Positions 32,408 through 42,379 of a DNA stretch of 45,791 nt are shown in pieces. The notes under the pieces were generated by a model. It made no database searches. It was not told the DNA's origin and worked only from the letters and a program-made list of their open reading frames with translations. The position numbers and the translations under genes are program-made. Within the stretch, counting starts at the first letter, position 1; every line of letters starts with the position of its first letter. The stretch lies in assembly GCA_032718475.1 (NCBI GenBank), contig JAUCBJ010004647.1, positions 1 through 45,791 on the forward strand, read 5' to 3'. This DNA comes from Nemertoderma westbladi (Eukaryota > Xenacoelomorpha > Nemertodermatida > Nemertodermatidae).

Positions 32408-32961
32408 GGGAAAGGCATGGGCAGCCTTGAATAGGCTTTCCAGGATTTGGAAGTCACCGAGAATTAATCGGAAACTTAAGGTCCGATTATTTAGAGCAGC
32501 AGTAGTTCCAGTACTCCTCTATGGGAGTCCATGCTGGGCTCTAACTGCTGAGGACACCAAATCTCTGGATGGCACATTCACAAGAATGCTACGCCGGGTT
32601 CATTGTGTCAAGTACAATGCACACATCTCCAACCAGACACTATATAACATTGGAGGTGTCTCATTGGTTCCCCCAAGCTTGACACTAGAACAAAATCGCC
32701 TCCGCTTTGCAGGACATTGCTTTCGCCGTGAGGACCAGCCAGTGCATAATCTTGTACTTTGGCAGCCTCATGGAGTGAATAAGCATGGTGGACAGCCCAT
32801 GACTTTCTTGAGACGCATCTTAAAGGACACTGGCCTTAAAGATGCGGATGATCTAGCAAATGTCATGGGTGATAGGGAGTTGTGGCGGTGCAATTTTGTT
32901 GACAAGCCGGCACAGCATTCTTAAAAATGCAGCTGCAATGCAGCATGCCGATCCTAGTACT
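32391..32961 (+). mobile_element. 5'-truncated RTE-like LINE fragment nested in inner element
   Basis: Flanked by an 11-bp direct repeat AGCCAAGGGAG (32380-32390 and 32962-32972), as expected for LINE insertion. It contains the end of a non-LTR reverse transcriptase in one frame (about 32396-32924): R-K-G-K-A-W-A-A-L-N-R, L-F-R-A-A-V-V-P-V-L-L-Y-G-S-P-C-W-A-L, M-L-R-R-V-H, then R-F-A-G-H-C-F-R-R. This region resembles RTE-type elements, unlike the two CR1/L2-like LINEs. The 37 bases after the stop serve as its 3' end; no poly(A). Insert plus duplication is 582 bp, a multiple of three. Confidence 0.85.
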
Positions 32962-32972
32962 AGCCAAGGGAG

Positions 32973-33433
32973 CGGAGAAAGTCGAACCTGAAACCCGGAC
33001 GTGTGGATCGGAGTTATTTGAACCCGGGATAGATCTGTCGGTATTACATGTTGCCAGGGACGACGCCGTGGATCTGGGCCTCCCCTCCGCGAGTGGATCC
33101 TTCATGAAGATCAGAGAGAGCGATTGGAGCTCTGGAACATCAGACGTCTCGCAGGGACTCTCACCTCTCCTGCAGAGAGCGACGGACCACTATAGCTCCT
33201 GGAATCGGCTTTGTGACGCCGTCATATACTTTGAGCGATGTTTCTATCGTCACTATTCCAGGACGAAGAGGAAACCTGGAATTGTATTCAGGATGCAGCG
33301 ACTCAATCACCCAGTCAGTCGTTTGTGTTTATCGGAAGGGAATGGAGGACTCTCCGGAAACTGTGGAAGGCAAGATTCTCTTCCCACGACCACCTCCCTA
33401 ATCCTTCAAACATCTAGGGACTCCATAACGTAA
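32973..33433 (+). pseudogene. inner element pol remnant (RNase H/integrase junction)
   Basis: In the same reading frame as gag-protease if the LINE piece is set aside. It contains D-H-Y-S-S-W-N-R-L-C-D-A-V-I-Y-F-E-R-C-F, which resembles the conserved helix just before BEL/Pao integrase (compare S-W-T-N-A-C-R-K-L-A-W-I-V-R-F at 21900). After about 33270 the likeness stops; no HHCC or DDE motifs are seen, so integrase is missing. Confidence 0.6.
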
Positions 33434-35063
33434 CAACATATGGAGTGGGTGTGTGACTCTATTATTTTATATTATTTTATTATTTTTATATTTATGTATG
33501 TATTACTATGTAATTTTATTATAATCTTTTTATTTAATTTAGTAGAATGTTATTTTAGCGATTATTTAGTAGATTAGTGCAATATATTCGTGTTTATTAC
33601 GTACGTAATTACTTATATTATATTTAGTGCGACGGCGAAGAAATAATTACTTTTTTCTCTTTCCTTACTGTCCGTATTATATTATAAATACGTAACTACA
33701 GTAAGATGAAATGTCCGTACTTATTAAAGTACAATAAAGCCACTACTATATTTAAGTATTATTGGTTGGCAGAGTATTAGGAATGCAAAGTTCAGATCCT
33801 CGTGTCTCGGCTAAACCAAGCTCTGGGTAGACCTTGGAAACGACTTGCCTCTTCACACTGACATTGCTTCGTGCGATATTGCTCTCATACCGTATATTAA
33901 ATAATACATATAGTAGCGTGATGTCCCTTTAACAGTAGCGTATAACGCAAAATAAATCTGTTAAACCCTTTGACCATCTGTAATTCTAGTCGATTAAGAT
34001 ATCGCGGCACCCACCGATATACTTGAAAGACAAATTCTAGAATCAGTGGTTAACGTCCCCAGACAAGTTCTGGAATAAATCGGTGCCCATCTCAAATATT
34101 AATTAATTAATATTTGCAAAATCTAATAAATCAAAATCTGTAAAATTCAGATCCTTCAATAATTCTAGTCAATTAAGATATCGTAGTATTTACCGATATT
34201 CTTAAAAAGACAATTGTCATAGAATTAAGGATCTTGTGTCCCCAGACATGTTCTGGAATCCAAATATGTCCATTTAATTATCAAATAATAAAATTTCAGG
34301 GAATCAATTTAAATTCATGCCTTTTAATGAATTTAATAAATTGCCATTTTACGCAATTTATAAAGTTCCCAAAATTCCATTAATTAATAGATCAAGGGAG
34401 CGGAGATTTATCTTAGCATGCGTATGAGTGTGTGAAAGTCTCCCAAACATAGTCAATAGCCGATAAAATTCATAAAGTCATGTATAAAACAGAACATTGA
34501 CTATTAAAGAATTACTATTAAATAACATCCCAGATCTGTATGCATTGGAATCACCCTAATTCTACCGCTAGCTTTGCATAATGTCACCATAGCAACAACC
34601 ACGCTAGAATTAGAATTGAGTTAAAAGAACAATAGAAAGCTTGTCCCATTGAATAGCATAGGGAATAAATAGTGCACTGATAGTATCCAAGGATACATAA
34701 TAATACAGTGGCATTCTGGAAGGCATTGACTAACGGACAAGTGACCCGAGTGTGTGTAATTTGTGACAAGTTGTGTGTGTGGTATTTGTGAGTTTATAGG
34801 TGAATGTTACTGCTAAGGTGTGTTTACAGTAGCTAGTCGCAATCGTAAAAGTAACCTAACTCTCCAAGGAAACCTGAAGTACATCTAAGCCTTTGGGACG
34901 GACAGTTGAGTGACTTGTGCCGGTTGTCGTTGTCGTTGTGCGGCTACGTCGTTGGCGAAAGTACAGCGGCGACGACACATCGGCGCTGAGGATCTCGTAC
35001 TGTCCGGGGGTTGATTGGGTAGGCAGCGACGCCCGCTCGCCTAAATATAAACTCATTATAATA
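33434..35063 (+). other. inner element AT-rich non-coding region
   Basis: No gene. A diverged tandem repeat of about 179 bp lies at 33981-34159 and 34160-34290; shared blocks are AATTCTAGTC-ATTAAGATATCG, ACCGATAT and TCCCCAGACA-GTTCTGGAAT. GTGTGTTTACAG (34820-34831) is a modest splice-acceptor-like site ahead of the decayed ORF3. Confidence 0.5.
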
Positions 35064-36131
35064 TGGATAAACTCATATATAGCAGATATGACGGAGTTGA
35101 TAGAAGATGGTCTTGGTATCGGGGAACGATATATTCTACTTTCAAACGTTTGTTGATAGCTTGATATGCGGTGATACTAGTCCAACTACTACGAAGGATG
35201 ATGGTCGTTATATCGAACCGCCAATGTCCCAAGAGCAGCTCACGCGTGAGTTGGACTATAAGAAATTCACAACAAACAAATATCACCCGCGTTTACCCTA
35301 CCAGACGTGCGTCTTTGGTATTATTACGATAAACGCTCTAGACCCAACTAATAAACAGAAAGACATAAACATCCACGTAAACCGAAACTTGTTGACGTAT
35401 CACCTATGCTCACTCGGCTCGAACGATCCTGGAGTAAACCTACGATCAGAGTCCCGGAATACTCGGTCAAACCTCCTCATTCCTTAGTTGGACCTCAGAC
35501 CTGCGATCCTGGTGGTGTCGCGGATCCTCGCGGACTGTATTCACTGTTCAAAGATCTAGTGCTACCCTAACAATTAATCGGAAACACTCCGACAGTGATT
35601 TCTAGCTAGCCGCCCATCTTACCTAGCCGGATTGTGACGCGGACACCTAATATCACTATCCAACCGTATGGTCGTCCACGTTTAACGCGATACAACCCCT
35701 CATCAAGGTGAAGGAGAGCGTTGTACGAAACGAGTTAAACGCTATTTTATAAAGATCAAAAAGGAAACCTGCGTTTGTTCAGATAAACGTAAGTTATAAC
35801 AGTGAGTCCAATCGATAAACGAATTGGCCTTATCTCAATTCGATTGGGAAATCCAGAATCTCTAAGAAGTTGTCGAACTTGGACGATCCTATTCTCTGCG
35901 AGAGTTTTTGGATGAACGTATCCAGCTACGAGCGGAGGAAAATCAGCTCGAGGAGAAGCATATCGAAACGGCAGATACCTCGACCACAATCCTACACCTT
36001 CTGATGCAATCATATTGCACCCTTCACCCAGGAGTTATGGCCCTCCTAGTAAAGTGGCTCCCCCCAAAGAGAAAAAGACTCTTGCTAGCCTCAAAAAACT
36101 GCGTAAACGCCGTCTGCGTAAGAAAGACTAA
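35064..36131 (+). pseudogene. inner element ORF3, decayed
   Basis: Protein-like stretches lie in successive frames. 35107-35487 has a polar start and L-P-Y-Q-T-C-V-F-G-I-I-T-I-N-A-L-D-P. A second frame over about 35380-35570 is Pro-rich with P-Q-T-C-D-P-G-G-V-A-D-P-R-G-L-Y. A third ends at TAA 36129 with a Pro/Ser stretch and a very basic tail L-K-K-L-R-K-R-R-L-R-K-K-D. At least two frameshifts and several stops. It occupies the same place as the zinc-knuckle ORF3 of the outer element, and both end in a basic tail, but no zinc knuckle is visible here. Function unknown. Confidence 0.5.
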
Positions 36132-36209
36132 CTGTTTAGAGTATCTTTATGTTTTAGAAACTGTGATTTTTATATTTTATAGACTGAAAATCCCATTTTC
36201 TGGGAGCGG

Positions 36210-37413
36210 TGTAAAAGCCTTTGCTGAATTGCCCCGTTATTTTTATTATCTTTTACATTAAAATACTCTGTAGTTGATTTAATAAGTGTAAGAGACCGTA
36301 TTATTGCTGTATCGGTGTTTTTAGAGGATCTAAAACCTATTTCCTCCGTATGTGTACTGTGAAAGGCATATTTTGTGATTCTATGGCAATTCGTGACGCA
36401 AAGGGGTGATAGCTACTCTTGAACAGTAGTTACTATGACTACGGTTAACAGCTGACATTCATACGTGTTGATTTCCTTTGTTCTACGGCGTCTCTCAGTT
36501 CAGTCAGCCAATGAGAGCGTTTTTGTGGCTCCTTGTACAGAAAATTTCCGAGAAATGACGCAATGCCTATGTGCAGTGTTTACATTCAGTCTTGAGCCAA
36601 AGAAAGAACGGCTTGGAAGTATTTTGTGCTGTACTGCTTTTTAGTCGTACACTAGTAGGTTTAATTATAAAGGGCATATATCCTTTAACGGACGGACTAC
36701 ATGCCTATATCTCATTGCTGACATACCGGTACTGACTTGTTGTTTTATACTGCTATTTGCTGTCAGTTCTTCATAATATGGTTGATGAATAATTATATTT
36801 GGAATAACGATAAATAACCCCGCAACCCAATATTCTTGATATACCTAAGGTAAGAGAGAAAGGTTACCAATAACGATTGTGACTTATGTTAAAGTGGTTT
36901 GAAGTGAATCTAATGTTATTTGATAGACCCTACATGAGTCAGCCTGTGTTCCTTTTATATGTGACTAAAATCAGTGAAGATTGGCAGATTAGTGTGCAGT
37001 ATTGTGCAGCATTGTGTATGAGTGAGTCTGTTAAAGAAGCAATTCCTAAAGAATGCGCCATATATGTGAATTATAATTAAGCCATATCGTTGTGAGTAGT
37101 TTAAGTCATAACTCTGTTTATATAGATAAAGCGCCACGTCCTAAAGGAACTGTTAATATTACCGAAGGTGAATAATATTGTCAGAGATTATATAATACTG
37201 TCAGTCGAATAATACATTAGGCTTACATAGCAATAAAAATTAAACCGTCGAACCCAATCTCCCGGGAATATCCAGCGGGTGAATGGTCGCGCACGGATTG
37301 GTTTCGACTAGTGTAGTGAATCAAATACTTGTCATAGACTAAAAAGCGATTTATTATCTAGAAGACATTCTAATTTGGCGGGTTAAACTGCCAAAGGTCT
37401 GAAAGCGCGAACA
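36210..37413 (+). repeat. 3' LTR of the inner element (1,204 bp)
   Basis: Partner of 25395-26602. Immediately preceded by TGGGAGCGG (polypurine tract) and followed by the target duplication ACGTG. Confidence 0.93.
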
Positions 37414-37418
37414 ACGTG

Positions 37419-38073
37419 GAATTTTCAGAAAGTCGTTAATTGGATTACGTATGGTGAATTCGATCGTTTCCGAACTGAAAAACGGAATAAAGGAGCTTGG
37501 TTAACCGTCGCATGGGCGTACCGAGCCGCGTTTTACCATAAACGTATACGAGCGAGCGTATTCGAGGAAGAAGAGGTCCTAGAGGCGACAAATATACCAG
37601 CCACTCCGGTTGCGCCGTCTGCACGTCACCCTCGGGAGGACGGACAGGGTAGGATCATACGGGTCCAGAAAGTGGGCCAACAATTAAAGAAAATTATTAA
37701 TGTAGAAGAACGCAAGGGAGTTGAGCCGACCATTCGAGTTACTCGGGATACGGTATCACTTCCAAGAGAACCAGTAGGAGGATCGGGACATACACCAGCT
37801 GATCAACAGGGGGCGCAAGCTACTCTTGGGTCTGCGTCGTCCGCTTCTCGCGCGTTCCCAGACGTTCTACCAACTGTAGTGACGACTGATCGGTCACGAG
37901 GAATCGGTCGAGGTTTTGGGATGCCAAATAGACGAATTTGCGAGGAAATAGTCGCACCGTCTCTCAACGTCCCAAGTAAACCAGTGACTCGCCCCATTAG
38001 TCCCATATCGCGAGCAAAGTCACCTGTGCGCAGTTTTCGAGGACGCGGCAGGGCTCGATCCACTAAGCGATAA
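37419..38073 (+). pseudogene. outer element ORF3, 3' part
   Basis: Open from the inner-element target site to TAA 38071. It begins with W-N-F-Q-K-V-V-N-W-I-T-Y-G-E-F-D-R-F, continues with a basic helical stretch (A-W-A-Y-R-A-A-F-Y-H-K-R-I-R), then Pro/Ser/Gly-rich sequence and an Arg/Ser-rich tail (R-S-F-R-G-R-G-R-A-R-S-T-K-R). The phase differs by one base from the part before the inner element; an A-run at 25385-25388 is a likely site of the lost base. The tail is typical of RNA-binding proteins. Confidence 0.7.
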
Positions 38074-38920
38074 AAGGGAGGGCAAGGGTGGACGGAAGAC
38101 TCGTGAGCATTTATTATGATTTTGTGATTTATTTGAATTTATATTTATATTTGTGTTTATTCCGAACTTATGCAATTTGTATTGTTCCGAATTTATGAAA
38201 TTTAGAAATAAGAACTTATATTTAGTAAAACTTATATTTAGTAAGACTTATATTTGTAAGAATTTATATTTTATATTTGTGATTATTCCGAACTTATGCA
38301 ATTTATATTATTCCGAACTTATGCAATTTATATTGTTCCGAATATTATGCAATTTATATCTTATAAGCAGTATTTGTATTTACAGTGAAATAGAAAGTAA
38401 GAGTAGATGGAAGACTCGTGGGCCTTTCTTATAGTTTCATTTGTAAAAGTGTTATTTTGTATTTAGAAAGTTTTATAGTTAGAAAGTTTTGTGCTTAGAA
38501 AGACTCATATTTGTAATTATTCCGAACTTATGCAATCTACATTTAGGTACGAAAGTATTTGTAATTACTTGAATTTATGCAATATTTGAGATGCAATAGT
38601 AGATGGAAGACTCGCGAGCCTTTCTTATTGTTTTCATTTATTTGTATTTGTAATTGTTTGAATTTATGCAATATTGAGATGCAATAGATTTATATTGGTG
38701 AATTTAATTTAGATTTATATTGTACTTACTTAGTAAAGCCTTAAATACGTAAAGTTTGAATTTGTAATTATTTTTGTATCGAATCATTACGTGGAAAGGA
38801 AGTATTGTTTGAAATTTAATTGTAAATATGTAAGTACGCCCTAAGTATTCTATAGTTTGATTGATTATTGGTGAAAACCGTATATTTTATGCACGATAAT
38901 ATCCTGTTTTCATGGAGCGG
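38074..38920 (+). other. outer element 3' non-coding region with short repeats
   Basis: AT-rich. TTCCGAACTTATGCAATTTA-type units recur irregularly from about 38160 to 38540. The dispersed motif GGAAGACTCGYGRGC appears at 38093, 38409 and 38605. The stretch ends in CATGGAGCGG (38911-38920), the polypurine tract directly before the 3' LTR. Confidence 0.65.
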
Positions 38921-40815
38921 TATAGAATTATATTCCCTAAATGCCGTGGATTTTCAAAATTTTATTTTATTCGAATTAACTTTGTAAAGATTGCTTTGAG
39001 TTCTCATTCGTATTGGTTCTATCATTTGTACACCTATCGGTCAAGTGGTTCAGTAGCTCAGTCGGTAGAGCGTTGGAAATTATATGTGTAGTAGGTATTG
39101 AGTTCGAATCCTAGTAAGTGCGAATTATTTTTTGTACAGAATTTCAACTCATTTAAATTAACCGCTACAAATTAATTGCATTTGTCTGTACCAATGAGAC
39201 TGTAGTTATTTGATTGTAACCAATGTCGTGCAAGTTATATATTAGCTGGACCAATAGCTATCTTTAAAACCCCGTTAGAACCTATAGAACAATCGAGAAT
39301 TTTCTCGATTGATTGCGGCACAAATTTAGTATATAAAGGTGCGATTTGTTCATTAGTTACCAATCTTATACTTTACAGATTATATCTCACACACATCACT
39401 TCAATTCTGTCGTGCTTAGTTTATTTCAGATTACATTGTATTATAATTATATCTTCTGTAATAAAGTCAGAATTATCGCTAATCTGCTTTTCTATCTGTT
39501 TTACCATGATTCACTACGGTGAACAAAGTTAAGGGACAGGATGGCCGGCTAGAGATCGGGCCGCAGCAATGAACGGGAACATCACAGGAATGTAGACGAG
39601 AGACAACCCGCAATACCATCTTGAGTTATTCGCCCATCGCCTGAAAGGTTAGACAGCGTTCGACGCCTTGCTACCTAAGTATAAGACCAAAAGATCAAAA
39701 GGTAGAAGTAGTGACACGCTGTGAGCCTAAAATTACACCTTAGGGACTGTACTGTCTTGATTCAGGAAAAACCACAGTAGACCTTCACATTCCTACGGGG
39801 GGGGAGAGCAGGCAGATACTAGTACGCAGATAGGACGTAGGCACACCGGTACGAAGCATACAAATTGGTAGGGTGCAGCAAACTGTACGCCTAACTCTTG
39901 CTAAGTACAGGTGTGTGTGCGACTATTTGTAGTACGACAGTGTCCATTGCATTAGAACTTGTAGGCTAGGGGGGTTGCTGTGTTTTCACCTGAATTGGGA
40001 TTGTACCGTTCAGGCGGTAGGGCAGTTTACAGCTAGGCGCAAATAAATTGAGGCTATTAGGGATATACTAACATCTACCGTGTCCCCGCCAACGCCCTAA
40101 TAGGAAGTTACCCGGACTACCTGGGTGACTAAAATTCTAGATAGGAGCCAGGATAGCTATTAGTAACTGTACGCCTACAGTAGTAAACTAACACATCTCT
40201 TCTTAGTATCAGGGACCTGGTACCTAAAATTGCCGAATTCTGGGCGTAGCATTAACCCTATGCCTGAATTTGAGTCCTGGAAATACGCAAGAGGGGAAGG
40301 AACCTTATCATTCGTGAGTATTGGACCTACAAGTTACAAAATTAGAATATTCGTAAAATGCACACCGTACCCAGTAATTATATATGTGAAGGAGCAAAAC
40401 TGCTTTGACCGTTCAGAATTAACACACGCGCGTTAGAAATTATTTACACCTCAAAATATATAAAATTAACTTTGTCCGTACTGTGCTTTGCCCGCTAGTT
40501 AGACATCTCCAAATCTCTGCCTGTACCTAGCTAGCGTCTCTTCGCCCAACCATATAAATCACACCGCGGCAAAGTGTACGAGCCCCTTAGTCCGTCAGTG
40601 AGTCAGCCTGATTTTAGGATTCGCTGCGCGGGATTTGTTTTATCGAAGTTTGTCTGCTCGTAGACTGTTTTCTGCCTCACCGGTTATAAGAGATCGATAC
40701 TGCAATATATTCGCTTACTTAGAGTTTACTGTTTTGGTGAGAAGGTCGGATTTATGATTTGATTCACAAACTTTACAGTAGGATATTGCAGGTATTGTTA
40801 CCGTCTCTTCCAATA
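38921..40815 (+). repeat. 3' LTR of the outer element (1,895 bp)
   Basis: Partner of 14039-15941. It carries its own copy of the tRNA-like A/B box block (39047-39121), the TATA box and AATAAA. The target duplication CTGTA follows at 40816-40820. The 68-codon frame at 40230-40436 is the duplicate of one in the 5' LTR. Confidence 0.93.
39047..39121 (+). promoter_or_regulatory. tRNA-like Pol III A and B boxes in 3' LTR
   Basis: Same sequence as at 14165-14239, with intact A box TAGCTCAGTCGG and B box GTTCGAATCC. From this copy a Pol III transcript would point out of the element toward the flanking LINE. Confidence 0.7.
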
Positions 40816-40820
40816 CTGTA

Positions 40821-41738
40821 GAAATTTTATCATCTCATAATGAGCGCTTCATTGGTGCGGTTGTTACACTTAGTAATATGGAAAAACTATTAGTAATTAA
40901 TGTGTACATGCCATATCAGTGTGAAGATAACGAAACATCGTATATAAGTTGTCTCTGTGATATTAAAGCTATATTTGAGGATGTAGCATTTACTTACTTG
41001 TGTGTAATAGGTGACTTCAATGCTCACCCTGACCCTAGCCGGTCATTTCACTTGTTTTTAACAGAATGGTGCAATAATGAAGGTCTACAAATATTTGATA
41101 TCGTTAATTTTCCATCCGACACATTTACGTATATAAGTGATGCTCACTTGACCACCTCATGGCTTGACCATGTTGTTTGCACTCCCTCTACAGGTAGTTT
41201 AATTGAATCTCTTTCAGTGGACTATGTATCTTCCATAAGGGATCACATGCCTATAATTCTTAATTTTTCTGTAACTGTGTGCGTCAGCCCCATTACACAG
41301 CCTGGCCCTGGTCGGCCCAACCCACACCAGCCCACTAAATTGGACTGGGCAGCCACCTCTCCAGAGTCCATTGATACTTTCAAGTATCGTGTGAAAACTA
41401 GTCTTGATATGTATATAATTAACAACAATTTATTAAACTGTATGGACACTAAATGTTCGGTTCATAATGACGATATTGATATCTTGTACAATAGTGTTGT
41501 ATCAATTTTAACTACTTGTGCTGTAGAATGTATTAAATCGAATCCCACTGTAAATTGTAACTCCACCCGGCGCCACATTCCAGGCTGGAATGACCTTGTG
41601 GAGGAGAAACACAGTGAGGCTCGATTAAAATTCCTGTGTTGGAGATCTTCTGGGTCTCCAAGGCAGGGGCAAATATTTTCTGATTACTTAAGTGCTAAGG
41701 CTAATTTTAAGCGTTCCCTTAGGCATGACCTACTATAG
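40821..41738 (+). pseudogene. LINE-2 ORF2, endonuclease carboxy-terminal part and linker
   Basis: Continues the endonuclease of 13757-14038. Motifs follow in order: L-L-V-I-N-V-Y-M-P-Y, V-I-G-D-F-N-A-H-P-D, T-T-S-W-L-D-H, R-D-H-M-P-I, then the linker R-H-I-P-G-W-N-D-L-V-E-E-K and W-R-S-S-G-S-P-R-Q-G, which match the first LINE. The frame stays open from the junction, so there was no decay between the target site and here. Homology ends abruptly near 41725, in the region before the RT fingers; TAG 41736 follows in unrelated sequence. The RT and the 3' end of this LINE are missing from the window. Confidence 0.88.
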
Positions 41739-42169
41739 ATACGACCCGCTAAGCTGCTGCAAAGCCCCTAAATTTAGTGGGCCAGTTATATCTCTTAGTT
41801 ATAATCCCTGAAACAATAGGTCTAACGTGTCGAAAGTACTTGTCCCTAACTAAAATTATGTCCTCTTTCAGGTGAGACAAATAAAAATTTAATAGCTCCA
41901 GTAGTTTTCGAGATATGAGGAGTTCCTGGCACCCATGCCATATCAGCACCTTTCAGAATTGAAAAAATACTCAAAATACACCACCCTTCAAAGACTTTGG
42001 TATAACCATACTATGCTTTTTTGGTTTGTTAAATTCATTATTAGTAATCGAAAGCAAGATTAGAAGCAAAAAAGCTTTTATTTTTAATAGACACTAAAAC
42101 AGCACCAAAAATGCAAGTAGCTCAAAATTTTAAAATATCCAAACGTGGTAAATTGGCCACACAATAATA
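41739..42169. other. unassigned sequence replacing LINE-2 RT
   Basis: No coding frame of note. It starts where LINE-2 homology stops and runs into the 73-bp repeat. CTTTTTTGG and AT-rich blocks are present. Whether it is an insertion or the far side of a deletion cannot be decided here. Confidence 0.45.
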
Positions 42170-42361
42170 AGGATGTATATCTCAGCAATAGAGCAAAAGA
42201 TTTACTGTAATTGTGTTTGACATCCTACCTTGTATGCACTATAGGATGTATATCTCAGCAATAGAGCAAAAGATTTACTGTAATCGTGTTTGACATCCTA
42301 CCTTGTATGCACTATAGGATGTATATCTCAGCAATAGAGAAAAGATTTACTGTAATCGTGT
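42170..42361 (+). repeat. 73-bp tandem repeat, ~2.6 copies
   Basis: GGATGTATATCTCAGCAATA starts at 42171, 42244 and 42317. The copies differ by single bases (TGTAATTG/TGTAATCG, GAGCAAAAG/GAGAAAAG). The third copy is cut and runs into the next minisatellite. Confidence 0.85.
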
Positions 42362-42379
42362 GTGGATGGATTTTATAAC

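Larger units (their letters stand above)
25395..37413 (+). mobile_element. inner BEL/Pao-like LTR retrotransposon, RT- and integrase-less, 12.0 kb
   Basis: LTRs at 25395-26602 and 36210-37413, beginning TGTAAAAGCC and ending GCGCGAACA (canonical TG...CA), flanked by the perfect 5-bp duplication ACGTG (25390-25394, 37414-37418). It sits inside ORF3 of the outer element. Content: repeat-bearing leader, gag-protease frame (28838-32407), a nested LINE piece, a short pol remnant to 33433, a long AT-rich region, a decayed ORF3 (35064-36131), polypurine GGAGCGG and the 3' LTR. The 7-base polypurine core is identical to that of the outer element, and both gags begin M-S-D, so the two are probably related families. 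Confidence 0.93.
14039..40815 (+). mobile_element. outer BEL/Pao-like LTR retrotransposon, RT-less, 26.8 kb with its nested insert
   Basis: Bounded by near-identical LTRs (14039-15941 and 38921-40815) and a perfect 5-bp target duplication CTGTA (14034-14038, 40816-40820). Order: LTR, leader, gag-protease-spacer-integrase frame (16757-23380), zinc-knuckle ORF3 (24042-25394 plus 37419-38073, split by the inner element), AT-rich repeat-bearing 3' region, LTR. Without the inner element it would be about 14.75 kb, long for BEL/Pao. Gag DUF1759, nucleocapsid knuckles, protease and integrase all fit BEL/Pao. Reverse transcriptase and RNase H are absent, so it cannot copy itself. A purine-rich GGAGCGG lies directly before the 3' LTR (polypurine tract). 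No confident tRNA primer site was recognised after the 5' LTR. Confidence 0.93.
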
